Shown piece by piece: positions 16,613-25,673 of a DNA stretch of 64,000 nt; the stretch's first letter is position 1; each line of letters starts with the position of its first letter. The notes under the pieces were generated by a model. It was not told the DNA's origin, did not search any database, and saw only the letters and a program-made list of their open reading frames with translations. The position numbers were made by a program, and so were the translations under genes. The stretch is from Microbacterium sp. RURRCA19A (GTDB lineage Bacteria; Actinomycetota; Actinomycetes; Actinomycetales; Microbacteriaceae), in NCBI RefSeq assembly GCF_900156455.1, contig NZ_FTNQ01000001.1:682001-746000 (forward strand). The letters run 5' to 3'.

Positions 16613-16939
16613 ATGCGATTCCCTCTGAACGTCATCGACGACCGCAGTTCCTCCGCGACCGACGACGAGGGCGAAGCGATCGACGCGTTCAACGACGGTC
16701 TCGTCGCGGGAGGTCACTGGGTGCTCGCCGCCGGTGTCGCCCACCCGGCCGATTCGTTCGTCATCGACGCGCGGTCCGGCGAGCCCTCGATCACCGCGGG
16801 TCCGGTGAACGAGGCCCCCGAGTGGGTCGCGGGCTTCTGGATCATCGACGCGGCCGACATCGACATCGCCCGCGAACTCGCGATCAACGGATCACGCGCC
16901 TGCGGCCGCCGGGTCGAGCTGCGGCCCTTCCTCGGCTGA
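16613..16939 (+). CDS. YciI-related (DGPF-type) protein
   Basis: 108 residues. The pattern DEGEAIDAFNDGLVAGGHWVLAAGV ... GPVNEAPEWVAGFWIIDAADIDIARELA ... VELRPFLG matches YciI-like ferredoxin-like proteins, which are small, often dimeric and of poorly defined catalytic role. The conserved C-terminal strand (RVELRPF) is present. CACAGT lies six bases before ATG 16613. It may be co-transcribed with the flanking oxidoreductase and peptidase-like genes. Confidence 0.8.
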   Translation: MRFPLNVIDDRSSSATDDEGEAIDAFNDGLVAGGHWVLAAGVAHPADSFVIDARSGEPSITAGPVNEAPEWVAGFWIIDAADIDIARELAINGSRACGRRVELRPFLG

Positions 16940-16940
16940 C

Positions 16941-18350
16941 ATGCCGACCCACGCGGAACACATCGACCGGCTGAACGCCCTCGGGCCCCGACGGTCGGGC
17001 AATCAGGCCCATCGAACACTGATCGACGAGGTGGCCGCCGAGCTCACCGCGCTCGGCCATCGGGTCGAACGCGACACCCACTCGTTCGAGCGCTGGGATG
17101 CCTCGGAGGATGCCGTGTCGCTGACGGTGGACGGCGACGGCGTCGAGGTGGCCTCGGCGTGGCCGTATTCCGGAGAGACCGGGCCGATGGGGGTCACCGC
17201 CGCCCTCGTCCTCCTCCGGGGTCGGAGGAAGCGCTGGGCGGCGGCCCGGGGTCGCATCGCCGTCATCGAGGTCGACAACGTCGAGGCTCCGGCATCCCTC
17301 GTTCTCGATTCCTGGGACGGTCGGCTCCCTTTCGACTCGGTCGCGAATCCCGTCATCTCATCGGAGCTCGCGGGCACCGACCTCACGGCGGCGCGCGCAG
17401 CGGGGGTCGTCGGCGTGATCGCGGTGTGGCGCGGTCTGGCCGACCACGAGTCCCGCGGCCAGTACCTGCCCTTCACCCGCCCCCACCAGGGGCTTCCGGC
17501 CGTCTGGGTCCCGGAGTCCGAGAGCGACCGTGTCGTCGCCGCCGCGCGTCGGGGAGCGACCGCGACGCTCGTCCTGGATGCCACTCGTCACGCGGACGCG
17601 ACCATGGACACCGTGTGGGCGGTGTCGCCCGGCGCGGGTCCCCACGCCGACGAGAGCGTCCTGGTGGTGACGCACAGCGACGGCGGCAACGCGGTAGAGG
17701 AGAACGGACACATCGGTCTCCTCGCGCTCGCCCGGGATGCCGCCGAGATCCCGCACGACCGCACGATCGTGTTCGTGCTCGTGGCGGGGCACCTTCGCAT
17801 CCCCGCGGTCACGGAGCACGGACAGGCCACGACAGCCTGGCTTCGCGCTCACCCCGAGCTGTGGTCGCCCGCGGCGGGCGGGCGGACGGCCGTGGCGGGA
17901 CTCGTCATCGAACACCTCGGCGCGCTGCACGATCGCACCGACGCGCCGCATCCCGGCGAGGACCCGGACGCCGCCGAGCCGGAGCTGCTCTACGCCACCA
18001 CGCGCGAATTCGACGCCCTCGTCCGTTCGGCGTGGGGAAACCCCGCCGTCCGGCCGGTCAAGCCGGGTGCTCTGGTGCATCTCGGCGAGGGGGAACCGCT
18101 GTTCGAGAACGGCATCCCCGCGATCGCCCTGGTGACCGGACCCGTCTCTCTTCTGGCGGAGACCCGGCACGCGGGGGTCGACCTCGACCTCCTCGGCCGG
18201 CAGGTCGACGCGTTCCGCGCGCTCCAGCGTCGTCTCGCGGATGCTCCCGACCGGGCGGCCTTCGGTGTCGTGCGGCGCCCGGGCCGGATCCGGAAGATCT
18301 TCGCGATCGCGCGGGTCGCGTGGTTCCTCGCCCGGCGTCGGCAGCGCTGA
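16941..18350 (+). CDS. M28-peptidase-like protein with altered active site
   Basis: 469 residues. The first 100 residues and the VWAVSPG...VLVVTHSDGGNAVEENGHIGLLAL block resemble the M28 aminopeptidase fold with an inserted PA-like domain (about residues 110-200). The expected HxD metal pair is present as HSD, but the second metal Asp is Asn in GGNAVEENG and the usual catalytic Glu-Glu pair is replaced in VLVAGHLRIP. The protein may be an inactive or re-purposed member. The last 25 residues are Arg-rich and hydrophobic. It starts one base after the YciI-like stop. Confidence 0.7.
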   Translation: MPTHAEHIDRLNALGPRRSGNQAHRTLIDEVAAELTALGHRVERDTHSFERWDASEDAVSLTVDGDGVEVASAWPYSGETGPMGVTAALVLLRGRRKRWAAARGRIAVIEVDNVEAPASLVLDSWDGRLPFDSVANPVISSELAGTDLTAARAAGVVGVIAVWRGLADHESRGQYLPFTRPHQGLPAVWVPESESDRVVAAARRGATATLVLDATRHADATMDTVWAVSPGAGPHADESVLVVTHSDGGNAVEENGHIGLLALARDAAEIPHDRTIVFVLVAGHLRIPAVTEHGQATTAWLRAHPELWSPAAGGRTAVAGLVIEHLGALHDRTDAPHPGEDPDAAEPELLYATTREFDALVRSAWGNPAVRPVKPGALVHLGEGEPLFENGIPAIALVTGPVSLLAETRHAGVDLDLLGRQVDAFRALQRRLADAPDRAAFGVVRRPGRIRKIFAIARVAWFLARRRQR

Positions 18351-18353
18351 GGA

Positions 18354-18854
18354 TCAGCCGCGCGTCGCCAGCGCCTCCAGTGCCGCGCCCGTGACGCGCC
18401 GCGTCGTCCACTCGTCCATCGCCTCAGCACCGAGGGCGCGGTAGAAGCCGATCGCGGGCTCGTTCCAGTCGAGCACCGTCCACTCCAGCCGCGGGTATCC
18501 CTGCGCGAGGCACTCCACGGCGAGCGCGGACAGCAGCGCCACCCCGTAGCCGTGCGAGCGGTACCGCTCGTGCACGTAGAGGTCCTCCAGCCAGATGCCG
18601 TGCTTCCCGGTCCAGGTCGAGTAGGTGAGGAACCAGATCGCGATCGCGCGGATCTCCCCGTCTCCCCCGTCGACGACGAACGCGAACGCGCGGGGGTCGT
18701 CGCCGAACAGCGTGGCCGTCAGCATGTCGACGGTGTTGTCGACGGCATCCGGTTCGCGTTCGTAGTCGGCGAGCGCCTGGATGCACGCGAGGATGCCGGC
18801 CTCGTCGCCGGGGCGGGCTCGGCGCAGCACAGCGCCGTCCGTGAGTTCGGTCAT
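18354..18854 (-). CDS. GNAT family N-acetyltransferase
   Basis: 166 residues. The acetyl-CoA-binding A motif is clear (LEDLYVHERYRSHGYGVALLSALAVECLAQG), preceded by FLTYSTWTGKHGIWLEDL, which is characteristic of the spermidine/diamine-type (PaiA/SAT-like) acetyltransferases, and followed by WNEPAIGFYRALGAEAMDEW. The acceptor is probably a small amine, but this is inferred from similarity of pattern only. The start overlaps the stop of the upstream dipeptidase gene by ATGA, so the two are translationally coupled. Confidence 0.88.
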   Translation of the reverse strand: MTELTDGAVLRRARPGDEAGILACIQALADYEREPDAVDNTVDMLTATLFGDDPRAFAFVVDGGDGEIRAIAIWFLTYSTWTGKHGIWLEDLYVHERYRSHGYGVALLSALAVECLAQGYPRLEWTVLDWNEPAIGFYRALGAEAMDEWTTRRVTGAALEALATRG

Positions 18855-19804
18855 GGCTGAGCCTCCCAGCTCTCGAGCGCGACGCGGCGGAAGTTCCCGC
18901 CGAGGACCGCCGCGATGTCGTCGTCGTGCCACCCGCGGTCGCGGAGCGCTGCCCCGAGGCCGACGAAGGTCTCGGGCGGCATCCATTCCACCGGCCCCCA
19001 CGCGGTGTAGCTCGCGTCGTAGAGCGCGGGGCTCTCGGCCAGGGTGGTCTGGAACGTCTCCCAGTCGAACGAGAAGTCGGTGCTCACTCCGACATGACGG
19101 ATGCCGACGACCTCGACGGCGTGCTCGATGTGGCGCACCATCGCCTCGAGGGTGGGCGTGTTGGGGCCGAGGAAGATGCCGACGCCGGTGATGCCGACGA
19201 CTCCCCCGGTGTCGGCGGCCGCGCGGGCCTGGTCGTCGGTGATGTTGCGGGGGTGGTCCCACACGCTTCGCATGCACGAGTGGCTGAAGACGACGGGCCG
19301 CGTCGAGACGGCGCACATGTCGAGCGATGTCCGGGCGCCGACGTGCGAGCCATCCGGCACCATGCCGCGACGGTTCAGCTCCGCCACGAGGTCGCGACCC
19401 CACCGCGTGAGGCCGGGGTCGTCGGCATCCAGGCATCCGCCCCCGGCCGCGTTGGCGTAGTTGTAGACCGGGCCGAGCGTGCGGACGCCCTGGACGACGA
19501 GCGTCGCGACGGCGTCGAGGTCGCCGCCCAGGGGCGCGCAGTCCTCGAGGTCGAACACCACGGCGGTGTCGCCGGCGGCGGCGATCCGGTCGACGTCGGC
19601 GACGGTCGCGGCGAGTTCCAGCCCGTCGATCGCGGTCACCTGCGGACGGAAGGCGCGGAGGACGGATGCCGCGACCTCGGGCCCGTGCGGCGCGTAGCCG
19701 ACATTGAGCGAGACGAGCCCGCCACCCGCCGGACGGTAGCGGTGCAGTTCCGTCAGGTCAGCGGTCTCGACGAGTTCCGCGCACGCGTGCTGATCCCACA
19801 GCAT
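18851..19804 (-). CDS. Membrane-dipeptidase-like (M19) protein lacking one metal ligand
   Basis: 317 residues with the M19 pattern: FDLEDC (bridging Glu), DGSHVGARTSLD and VFSHSC (metal His), HVGVSTDFSFD (Asp) and GGNFRRV at the C-terminus. The first metal motif, normally DxHxD, reads WDQHAC: His is kept but the Asp is Cys. The family hydrolyses dipeptides, often with D-residues, but this change may weaken or alter metal binding. It is coupled to the acetyltransferase (ATGA) and lies three bases beyond the rhodanese gene on the same strand. Confidence 0.82.
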   Translation of the reverse strand: MLWDQHACAELVETADLTELHRYRPAGGGLVSLNVGYAPHGPEVAASVLRAFRPQVTAIDGLELAATVADVDRIAAAGDTAVVFDLEDCAPLGGDLDAVATLVVQGVRTLGPVYNYANAAGGGCLDADDPGLTRWGRDLVAELNRRGMVPDGSHVGARTSLDMCAVSTRPVVFSHSCMRSVWDHPRNITDDQARAAADTGGVVGITGVGIFLGPNTPTLEAMVRHIEHAVEVVGIRHVGVSTDFSFDWETFQTTLAESPALYDASYTAWGPVEWMPPETFVGLGAALRDRGWHDDDIAAVLGGNFRRVALESWEAQP

Positions 19805-19807
19805 CGG

Positions 19808-20548
19808 TCAGGCGCCCGTGCGGGCGGCGAACGCCGGGTCGAGGGCTTCCCGCTCGTCGAAGACGAAGCAGTCGCCGTCCCAGTGGGCGTCGCCCTGGGC
19901 GGCGAACCAGCCGAGGATCCCGCCGTCGAGCTGATACGCGTCGAGCCCCTGGTCGCGCAGGTACAGCGCCGCCTTCTCGCACCGGATGCCCCCCGTGCAG
20001 AAGCTCACGACGGTCTTGCCGTCGAGCTCGTCGAGGTGGGCGCTCGCGGCATCCGGGAACTGCGTGAACCGCTCGATCCGCCAGTCCTGCGCCCCGGCGA
20101 ATGTGCCGTAGTCGACCTCGAACGCGTTGCGCGTGTCGACGAGCACGACCTCGCGTCCGTCGTCGTCGGCTCCGCGGTCGAGCCAGCGGCGCAGCGTCGC
20201 CGGGGACACCGCGGGCGCGCGGCCGTCCTGCGGGCGCACCTCGGGCCGGTCCATGCGGATGATCTCGCGCTTGAGCTTCACCAGCAGGCGCCCGAAGGGC
20301 ACGGCATCCGACCAGCTCTCCTTCGTCTCCAGGGCCGGGAAATCCGCGCGCAGACCGTCGACGAATCCGCGCACGTCGGCGGCGCCACCCGCGAGGAACA
20401 GGTTGATGCCCTCCTCGGCGAGCAGGATCGTCCCGCGCAGCCCGGCGTCCGCGGCACGCGCACGCAGCACGGGCCGGAGCGCCGCGGGGTCGTCGATGGG
20501 CGTGAACAGATACGCCGAGACGTTGAGAACGGATGCCGCGGATGCCAT
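19808..20548 (-). CDS. trhO: Rhodanese-domain tRNA uridine hydroxylase TrhO
   Basis: 246 residues. An N-terminal acylphosphatase-like domain (NVSAYLFTPIDDP, LRGTILLAEEGINLFLAGG) is followed by a rhodanese domain with catalytic Cys in SFCTGGIRCEKAALYL, the layout of TrhO/YceA (UPF0176), which hydroxylates U34 of certain tRNAs. The zinc-like C-terminal tail of longer members is shortened. ATG 20548 lies seven bases after a TACCCT -10; the heptamer palindrome GGATGCCATGGCATCC covers the start codon. The M19 and GNAT genes follow in the same direction. Confidence 0.92.
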   Translation of the reverse strand: MASAASVLNVSAYLFTPIDDPAALRPVLRARAADAGLRGTILLAEEGINLFLAGGAADVRGFVDGLRADFPALETKESWSDAVPFGRLLVKLKREIIRMDRPEVRPQDGRAPAVSPATLRRWLDRGADDDGREVVLVDTRNAFEVDYGTFAGAQDWRIERFTQFPDAASAHLDELDGKTVVSFCTGGIRCEKAALYLRDQGLDAYQLDGGILGWFAAQGDAHWDGDCFVFDEREALDPAFAARTGA

Positions 20549-20555
20549 GGCATCC

Positions 20556-20561
20556 AGGGTA
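20556..20561 (-). promoter_or_regulatory. -10 element TACCCT of trhO
   Basis: Seven bases before ATG 20548; the gap is filled by a copy of the heptamer. Confidence 0.5.
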
Positions 20562-20601
20562 CGCAGAGCGCAAGGCACCTCGTGCCGACGGCGACGGCCG
20601 C

Positions 20602-20607
20602 TAGCGT
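20602..20607 (+). promoter_or_regulatory. -10 element TAGCGT of the glycosyltransferase gene
   Basis: Eight bases before ATG 20616, in the 67-base divergent gap with trhO. Confidence 0.45.
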
Positions 20608-20615
20608 GACACGCG

Positions 20616-21350
20616 ATGACTCTCGCCGCCTCGACCGTCTCGATCGTGATCCCCGTCCGGGACGACGCCGTGCCCCTCGCCGCGTGCCTCGCGGCGCTCG
20701 CCGCGCAGACGCGTCCCGCGGACGAGATCGTCGTCGTCGACAACGCCTCGAACGACGACAGCGCCGGCGTCGCCCGCGCCGCGGGCGCGCGCGTGGTGTT
20801 CTGCGGCGAGCGCGGAATCCCCGCCGCCGCGGCCGCCGGGTACGACGCCGCCACCGGCGACCTCATCCTCCGGCTCGACGCCGACAGCCTGCCCGCGCCG
20901 GGCTGGATCGCGCACATGACCGCCGCGCTCTCCGACCCGGACGTGGATGCCGTCACCGCCGGCGCCGTGTTCCACGACGGTCCCGCGTCGGGGCGGCGGC
21001 CGATGGCGTGGGCGTTCCTCGGCACCTACGCGGCCTTCGCCTACCCGGCCCTCGGGCACGCACCGCTGTGGGGGTCGAACATGGCCTTCCGGCGGGAGGC
21101 GTGGCTCGCGGTCCGGGGGCGCATCCACCTCGATCCGGAACTGCACGACGACCTCGATCTCGCGTTCCACCTCGGCGAGCGGCACCACATCCGGATCGTC
21201 CCGGGGCACGCGCTGATGCGCGTCTCCTCCCGCACCGTCCGGCCGCGCCGGTTCGCGAAGAGCTTCTCCCGCGGGATGGGCACCGTGTTCGCGCACTGGC
21301 CGAGGGAGCTCCCGCCGCTGCGGTGGGCTCGACGTCTGGGGCGGCGCTGA
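20616..21350 (+). CDS. Family 2 glycosyltransferase
   Basis: 244 residues of the GT-A fold: VSIVIPVRDDAVPLAACLAALAAQTRPADEIVVVDNASNDDS at the N-terminus, the DxD-like LDADSLPAPGWI motif, and a later DLDLAFHLGERHH acceptor-side motif. No membrane segments are evident, so it is probably cytoplasmic. Donor and acceptor sugars cannot be predicted. It overlaps the following endonuclease/phosphatase-family gene by TGATG, so they are translated together. Confidence 0.9.
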   Translation: MTLAASTVSIVIPVRDDAVPLAACLAALAAQTRPADEIVVVDNASNDDSAGVARAAGARVVFCGERGIPAAAAAGYDAATGDLILRLDADSLPAPGWIAHMTAALSDPDVDAVTAGAVFHDGPASGRRPMAWAFLGTYAAFAYPALGHAPLWGSNMAFRREAWLAVRGRIHLDPELHDDLDLAFHLGERHHIRIVPGHALMRVSSRTVRPRRFAKSFSRGMGTVFAHWPRELPPLRWARRLGRR

Positions 21351-22195
21351 TGAGCGGGGTGCTGTTCCCGAACGTCGGCGCACCCGACCTGCACGTCATG
21401 AGCTTCAACATCCGCCGCCGGTTCGAGCGACTGACCTGGCCGCCCGAGGACCGCTGGGGCCTCCGCAAGGAGCGCCTCCGTGTCTTCCTCGGCGCGAACA
21501 CGCCGCACCTCCTCGGTTCGCAGGAGGCCCGCCCCGATCAGGCCCGGTGGGTGCAGGAGTCGCTCGGGAGCACGTACGGTCGCATCGGCCACGGGCGGGG
21601 CAAGGACCGTGACGGCGAGGGGACGCCGATCTTCTACGACCGCGATCGCCTCGAGCTGCTCGACTGGACGCAGGTCGCCCTCTCCGACACCCCGGCGATC
21701 GACGGCTCGGTGGGCTGGGGCAACACGATTCCCCGCATCGCCGTCATCGCGCGATTCGTCGACTCGGCGACGGCCGCCCCGTTCGTGTTCGTCAACAGCC
21801 ACTTCGACGCGTTCTCGCGTCGTGCGCGGCGCCGCTCCGCCCGCTGGCTCGCCGAGCTCGTCGCCGCCGTGGACCTCCCCCTGTTGTTCACGGCCGACGT
21901 CAACGCCCCGATCCGCTCGGCGGAGCTCGCCGGAATGTTCGCCGACGGCGGTCTCGTCGACACCTGGGCGTACGCCCCCACCCGCCGGACCGTCGAATGG
22001 GGGACGTTCAACAACTACCGGAGACCGCGCGTGGGCGCTCGCCGCATCGACGCGATCCTCGCGACACCCGACGTCGGCGTCCGCGCCACGGGCATCGACC
22101 CGCGCCCGACGGGCACCAGCTGGCCGTCCGACCACCTGCCGGTGCAGGCCGTCGTGCGGATCCCGGTGTCGCCGGAGGACCGCGTTCGCGAGTGA
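21350..22195 (+). CDS. Endonuclease/exonuclease/phosphatase family protein
   Basis: 281 residues. The EEP fold motifs are all present: SFNIRR (Asn), GSQEARPDQ (metal Glu), VNSHFDAFSRRARRRSA (His), FTADVNAPIRS (Asp-Asn) and SWPSDHLPVQAVV (Asp-His). The family contains nucleases, sphingomyelinases and phosphoinositide phosphatases; without a signal peptide an intracellular phosphodiesterase is the simplest reading. Co-translated with the glycosyltransferase; it may act on the same glycan or lipid, which is inference from position only. Confidence 0.88.
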   Translation: MSGVLFPNVGAPDLHVMSFNIRRRFERLTWPPEDRWGLRKERLRVFLGANTPHLLGSQEARPDQARWVQESLGSTYGRIGHGRGKDRDGEGTPIFYDRDRLELLDWTQVALSDTPAIDGSVGWGNTIPRIAVIARFVDSATAAPFVFVNSHFDAFSRRARRRSARWLAELVAAVDLPLLFTADVNAPIRSAELAGMFADGGLVDTWAYAPTRRTVEWGTFNNYRRPRVGARRIDAILATPDVGVRATGIDPRPTGTSWPSDHLPVQAVVRIPVSPEDRVRE

Positions 22196-22216
22196 CCGCT
22201 GTCCCCCGGCGTCGGA

Positions 22217-23746
22217 TCAGACGCGGCCGGCCACGTCCCGTCCGACGAGGTCGCCGTCGGGGTTGGGTTCGCTGAGCTGCTCGCCGGGGGCGGTCGCTCC
22301 CTCAAGCGGCGGGAGCCCGGCCTCGACGCGCGCGCCGATCTCGGCATCCACGTTCTTCCAGTACTGCACGGCGCGGTCGCGCACGTCGACGCGGGTGACG
22401 CCGCCGACGTGCCCGGTGATCGTTTCGACGAGACGATCGCGCGCGTCGGCCGACATGACCTCGCGCACGAGCGTGCCGGCCTGGCCGAAGTCGTCGTCCT
22501 CGCGATGCAGGGTCGCCGCGGACCGCACGAGTTCGCCGTCGCTCTGCCAGCCGCCGTCGCCGGCACGGCGCGGATCGGCAGCCGGACCCCCGGCCGAGTT
22601 CGGCGCGTAGACGGGCACCTCGGGCGGGGTGTACTCGTAGCGCATCGCGCCCTCCTTCGAGTACGAGTGCACCTCGGTGTGCGGCCGGTTCACGGGCAGC
22701 TGCTGGTAGTTCGTGCCGACGCGGTAGCGGTGCGCGTCGGCGTAGCTGAAGATGCGCGCCTGCAGCATCTTGTCGGGGCTGCCGTCGATGCCGGGCACGA
22801 AGTTCGACGGCTCGAATGCGGCCTGCTCGATCTCGGCGAAGTAGTTGCCCGGGTTGCGGTTCAGCTCCATCGTGCCGACCTCGATCTCGGGGTAGTCGCT
22901 GTGCGGCCACACCTTCGTCAGATCGAACGGGTTGAAGCGGTAGGTCTTGGCATCCTCGTACGGCATGATCTGGACCTTGAGAGTCCAGGTGGGGAACTCG
23001 CTCCGCTCGATCGCGGCGTGCAGGTCGCGGATGTGGAAATCGGCGTCCTGACCGGCGATCTGATCGGCCTCGTCCTGCGTGAGCGTCTTGTGGCCGAGGT
23101 CGGTGTGGAAGTGGTATTTCACCCAGAACCGCTCCCCGGCGGCGTTGATCCACTGGTAGGTGTGCGAGCCGTACCCGTTCATGTGCCGCCAGGAGGCCGG
23201 GATGCCACGGTCACCCATGAGCCACGTGACCTGGTGAGCGCTCTCGGGCGACAGGGTCCAGAAGTCCCACTGCATCGTGTTGTCGCGCAGGTGGCTGCCC
23301 GGCAGCCGCTTCTGCGATCGGATGAAGTCGGGGAACTTGATGCCGTCCTTCACGAAGAAGACGGGGGTGTTGTTGCCGACGAGGTCGTAGTTGCCCTCGG
23401 TCGTGTAGAACTTCAGGGAGAATCCGCGCGGATCGCGCCACGTGTCGGGGCTCCCCTGCTCGCCGGCGACCGAAGAGAAGCGCGCGAGCATCTCGGTCTC
23501 GACTCCCGGCTGGAACAGCGCGGCCCGCGTGTAGGCGGTGACGTCGCCGGTCGTGCGGAAGGTCCCGAACGCGCCGCCGCCCTTGGCATGGACGACCCGC
23601 TCCGGAACGCGCTCGCGGTTGAACTGCGCGAGCTTCTCGATCAGGTAATGGTCGGTGAGCGCGATGGAGCCGTCGGCTCCGACGCTCTGGGAGTGCTCGT
23701 CGCTTGCGACGGGCGCTCCGTTGTTCGCGGTGGTGGGCTCGGACAT
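22217..23746 (-). CDS. katA: Haem catalase
   Basis: 509 residues, a small-subunit monofunctional catalase. The distal His is in [14 protein letters not shown], Asn in [10 protein letters not shown], and the proximal haem Tyr in [19 protein letters not shown]-type clade 3 enzymes have similar length. It converts hydrogen peroxide to water and oxygen in the cytoplasm. ATG 23746 follows GAGGAG; an in-frame GTG at 23758 is less likely. A TAGCGT -10 about 40 bases upstream supplies a normal leader. It diverges from the DUF2945 gene. Confidence 0.96.
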   Translation of the reverse strand: MSEPTTANNGAPVASDEHSQSVGADGSIALTDHYLIEKLAQFNRERVPERVVHAKGGGAFGTFRTTGDVTAYTRAALFQPGVETEMLARFSSVAGEQGSPDTWRDPRGFSLKFYTTEGNYDLVGNNTPVFFVKDGIKFPDFIRSQKRLPGSHLRDNTMQWDFWTLSPESAHQVTWLMGDRGIPASWRHMNGYGSHTYQWINAAGERFWVKYHFHTDLGHKTLTQDEADQIAGQDADFHIRDLHAAIERSEFPTWTLKVQIMPYEDAKTYRFNPFDLTKVWPHSDYPEIEVGTMELNRNPGNYFAEIEQAAFEPSNFVPGIDGSPDKMLQARIFSYADAHRYRVGTNYQQLPVNRPHTEVHSYSKEGAMRYEYTPPEVPVYAPNSAGGPAADPRRAGDGGWQSDGELVRSAATLHREDDDFGQAGTLVREVMSADARDRLVETITGHVGGVTRVDVRDRAVQYWKNVDAEIGARVEAGLPPLEGATAPGEQLSEPNPDGDLVGRDVAGRV

Positions 23747-23918
23747 GGCGCTCCTCACGGCCGGGGAAGGGGGATGCCGCCGACGCTACGCACGACGTTC
23801 CGAGCGGACGAGGCATTGCGCTCACCGCCCCCAGCGCGTACCGTCCCGCGACTGTCAATCCCCGTCGCCTCGACCGCGCGGCTCGCCACCATGGCGGAAC
23901 CGAACGAAAGGAACCGAC

Positions 23919-24134
23919 ATGTCGAAGGATCTGTCGAAGGGCGACCGCGTCAGCTGGGACACGCCCCAGGGCCGCACGCAGGGCGAGGTCGTGGAGAAGA
24001 AGACGAAGGACTTCCAGCACGACGGCCAGAAGTTCACGGCCTCCGACGACGAGCCCGCGTACATCGTGAAGTCGGAGAAGACCGACGCCACGGCCGCTCA
24101 CAAGGGGTCGGCGCTGAACAAGCTGAAGGGCTGA
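23919..24134 (+). CDS. DUF2945 family small basic protein
   Basis: 71 residues, lysine-rich (KGDRVSWDTPQGRTQGEVVEKK, EPAYIVKSEKT, HKGSALNKLKG). This is the pattern of the DUF2945 / hypervirulence-associated-protein SH3-like family, found next to catalases and other stress genes in many bacteria. Function is not established. A GAAAGGAA ribosome site precedes ATG 23919. A promoter with TACCGT is visible at about 23839-23844 on the plus strand. Confidence 0.85.
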   Translation: MSKDLSKGDRVSWDTPQGRTQGEVVEKKTKDFQHDGQKFTASDDEPAYIVKSEKTDATAAHKGSALNKLKG

Positions 24135-24140
24135 CGCGTC

Positions 24141-24218
24141 CCGGGCTCCGGAGAATCGACGGATGAACGGGGACCGTCGTCTGCAGATCGCCCGATGGCC
24201 CGCGAATCCGGAGCCCGG
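24141..24218. repeat. Long-loop inverted repeat between convergent genes
   Basis: CCGGGCTCCGG (24141-24151) and CCGGAGCCCGG (24208-24218) pair perfectly over 11 bases across a 56-base loop. Located between the DUF2945 gene and the convergent photolyase-type gene, it may act as a bidirectional terminator or be a relic of rearrangement. Confidence 0.45.
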
Positions 24219-24233
24219 CACCGACAGCCGCGG

Positions 24234-25673
24234 TCACCCCGCGGCGTCACGCCGTTTGCGCATCTGCGCGAGCGCGAGGGACATCCGGTGGTTCCCGGCG
24301 AACACGTCCTCATGTCGCTCGAGGAACTGCCAGTACGCGTCGGTGAACACCGAGTCCTTGGCCTCCTGCGCCGACGGCCACCACGCCCCCATCTTCTGCA
24401 GGTACGCCCCGCCCGAGACGTAGGGCTTCGTGGCGACGAAGCCCCCGTCGGCGAACTGGCTCATGCCCATGACGTTGGGCACCATGACCCAGTCGTACGC
24501 GTCGACGAACAGCGCGAGGAACCACCGGTTCACCTCCCGGGGCGCGTACCCCCGCAGCAGGAACCAGTTGCCCAGCACCATCAGCCGTTCGATGTGGTGC
24601 GCGTACCCCCACCGGTGCACGCGTTCGAGCACGGTCCGCACGGGCGCGGGCAGGTCGGACGGCATCCTCTCCCCCGTGTACCAGTACTTCTCGACACGCT
24701 TCTCCAGGCGCAGGGCGTTGACGCGCTCGAGCTTCGGGTACGCCCGGTACATCCCGCGCATGTACTCCCGCCAGCCGATCACCTGCCGGACGAACCCCTC
24801 GACGGATGCCAACGGCGCAGCGGTCCGCGTCGCGGCGGCGATCACCTCCTCGACGGTGAGCAGCCCGATGTTCAGCATCGGCGAGATCACCGCGTGGAAG
24901 AGGAACGGCTCGTCGTGCTTCATGGCGTCCTCGAACCGGCCGAAGTCGCCCAGGCGCTCGGCGACGAAGACATCGAGCCACTCGCGGGCGTCCTCGGGTG
25001 TGACGGGGAGCCAGAAGTCCGTCGCCTCGCCCGGGTGCTCCGGGAACCGCTCGTCGACCTCCGCGATCACCGCCGCCGTGATGTCATCACGCTCGGGCGT
25101 CGGCAGCGCCGGGATCTCGACGCCCTTCTTCGGCAGCGGCTTGCGGTTGTCGGCGTCGAAGTTCCAGCGACGCCCCGCCGGCACCCCACCGTCCATCAGG
25201 ATGCCGGTGCGCCGACGCTGCCAGCGGTAGAAGTCCTCCATCAGGGGCTTGGGGTGCTCCGCGAACCACGCGTCGACGTCTTCTTCGGGCGTGAGGAACA
25301 AGCCGTCGGACAGGATGTCGGTCTCGACGCCGTGTGCCGCGCAGATCTCCGTGATCCGCTCGTCGACCGGGCGGTTGGGGTCGCTCATCCACGTCAGCTC
25401 GGTGACGCCTCGCTCCGTCAGCAGACGCTCGAGGCCCCCGCGGAACGTGAGGTCGTCGTCGAGGGTGATCCGCCGCACGATGCGTCCCGCGGACTCGAGC
25501 CGGGCCGCGGTGTGCCGCATCGCCGAGACCAGCAGCACGATCTTGTGCCGGTGGTACGGCAGCTTCGCGAAGCGCGGGGCGGACTCGATGAAGAAGAACT
25601 CCTCGACGCCGTCGTCGGCGAACGCCGGGTGCTCCGCGAACTGCTGTGTCGCGAGGACCAGCGCGGCCCTCAC
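24234..25673 (-). CDS. Photolyase/cryptochrome-type protein (FeS-BCP family) without cluster cysteines
   Basis: 479 residues. It has the hallmarks of the prokaryotic (6-4) photolyase family: an N-terminal nucleotide-binding domain, EDAMKHDEPFLFHAVISPMLNIGLL, SVEGFVRQVIGWREYMRG, YAHHIERLMVLGN, PNVMGMSQFADGG and TKPYVSGGAYLQKM. The four cysteines that hold the [4Fe-4S] cluster in that family are missing: the MNC position is MPS (S339) and the region KMGAWWPSAQEAKDSVFTDAYW has none. Only one Cys occurs in the whole protein. GTG 25673 overlaps the stop of the DUF2256 gene. Confidence 0.85.
   Translation of the reverse strand: MRAALVLATQQFAEHPAFADDGVEEFFFIESAPRFAKLPYHRHKIVLLVSAMRHTAARLESAGRIVRRITLDDDLTFRGGLERLLTERGVTELTWMSDPNRPVDERITEICAAHGVETDILSDGLFLTPEEDVDAWFAEHPKPLMEDFYRWQRRRTGILMDGGVPAGRRWNFDADNRKPLPKKGVEIPALPTPERDDITAAVIAEVDERFPEHPGEATDFWLPVTPEDAREWLDVFVAERLGDFGRFEDAMKHDEPFLFHAVISPMLNIGLLTVEEVIAAATRTAAPLASVEGFVRQVIGWREYMRGMYRAYPKLERVNALRLEKRVEKYWYTGERMPSDLPAPVRTVLERVHRWGYAHHIERLMVLGNWFLLRGYAPREVNRWFLALFVDAYDWVMVPNVMGMSQFADGGFVATKPYVSGGAYLQKMGAWWPSAQEAKDSVFTDAYWQFLERHEDVFAGNHRMSLALAQMRKRRDAAG

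Noticed and set aside
18926..22195. 1089-codon plus-strand open frame spanning several genes
   Set aside because: Its 5' part is antisense to the dipeptidase and trhO genes; only its last 281 codons (from 21350) are a real gene.
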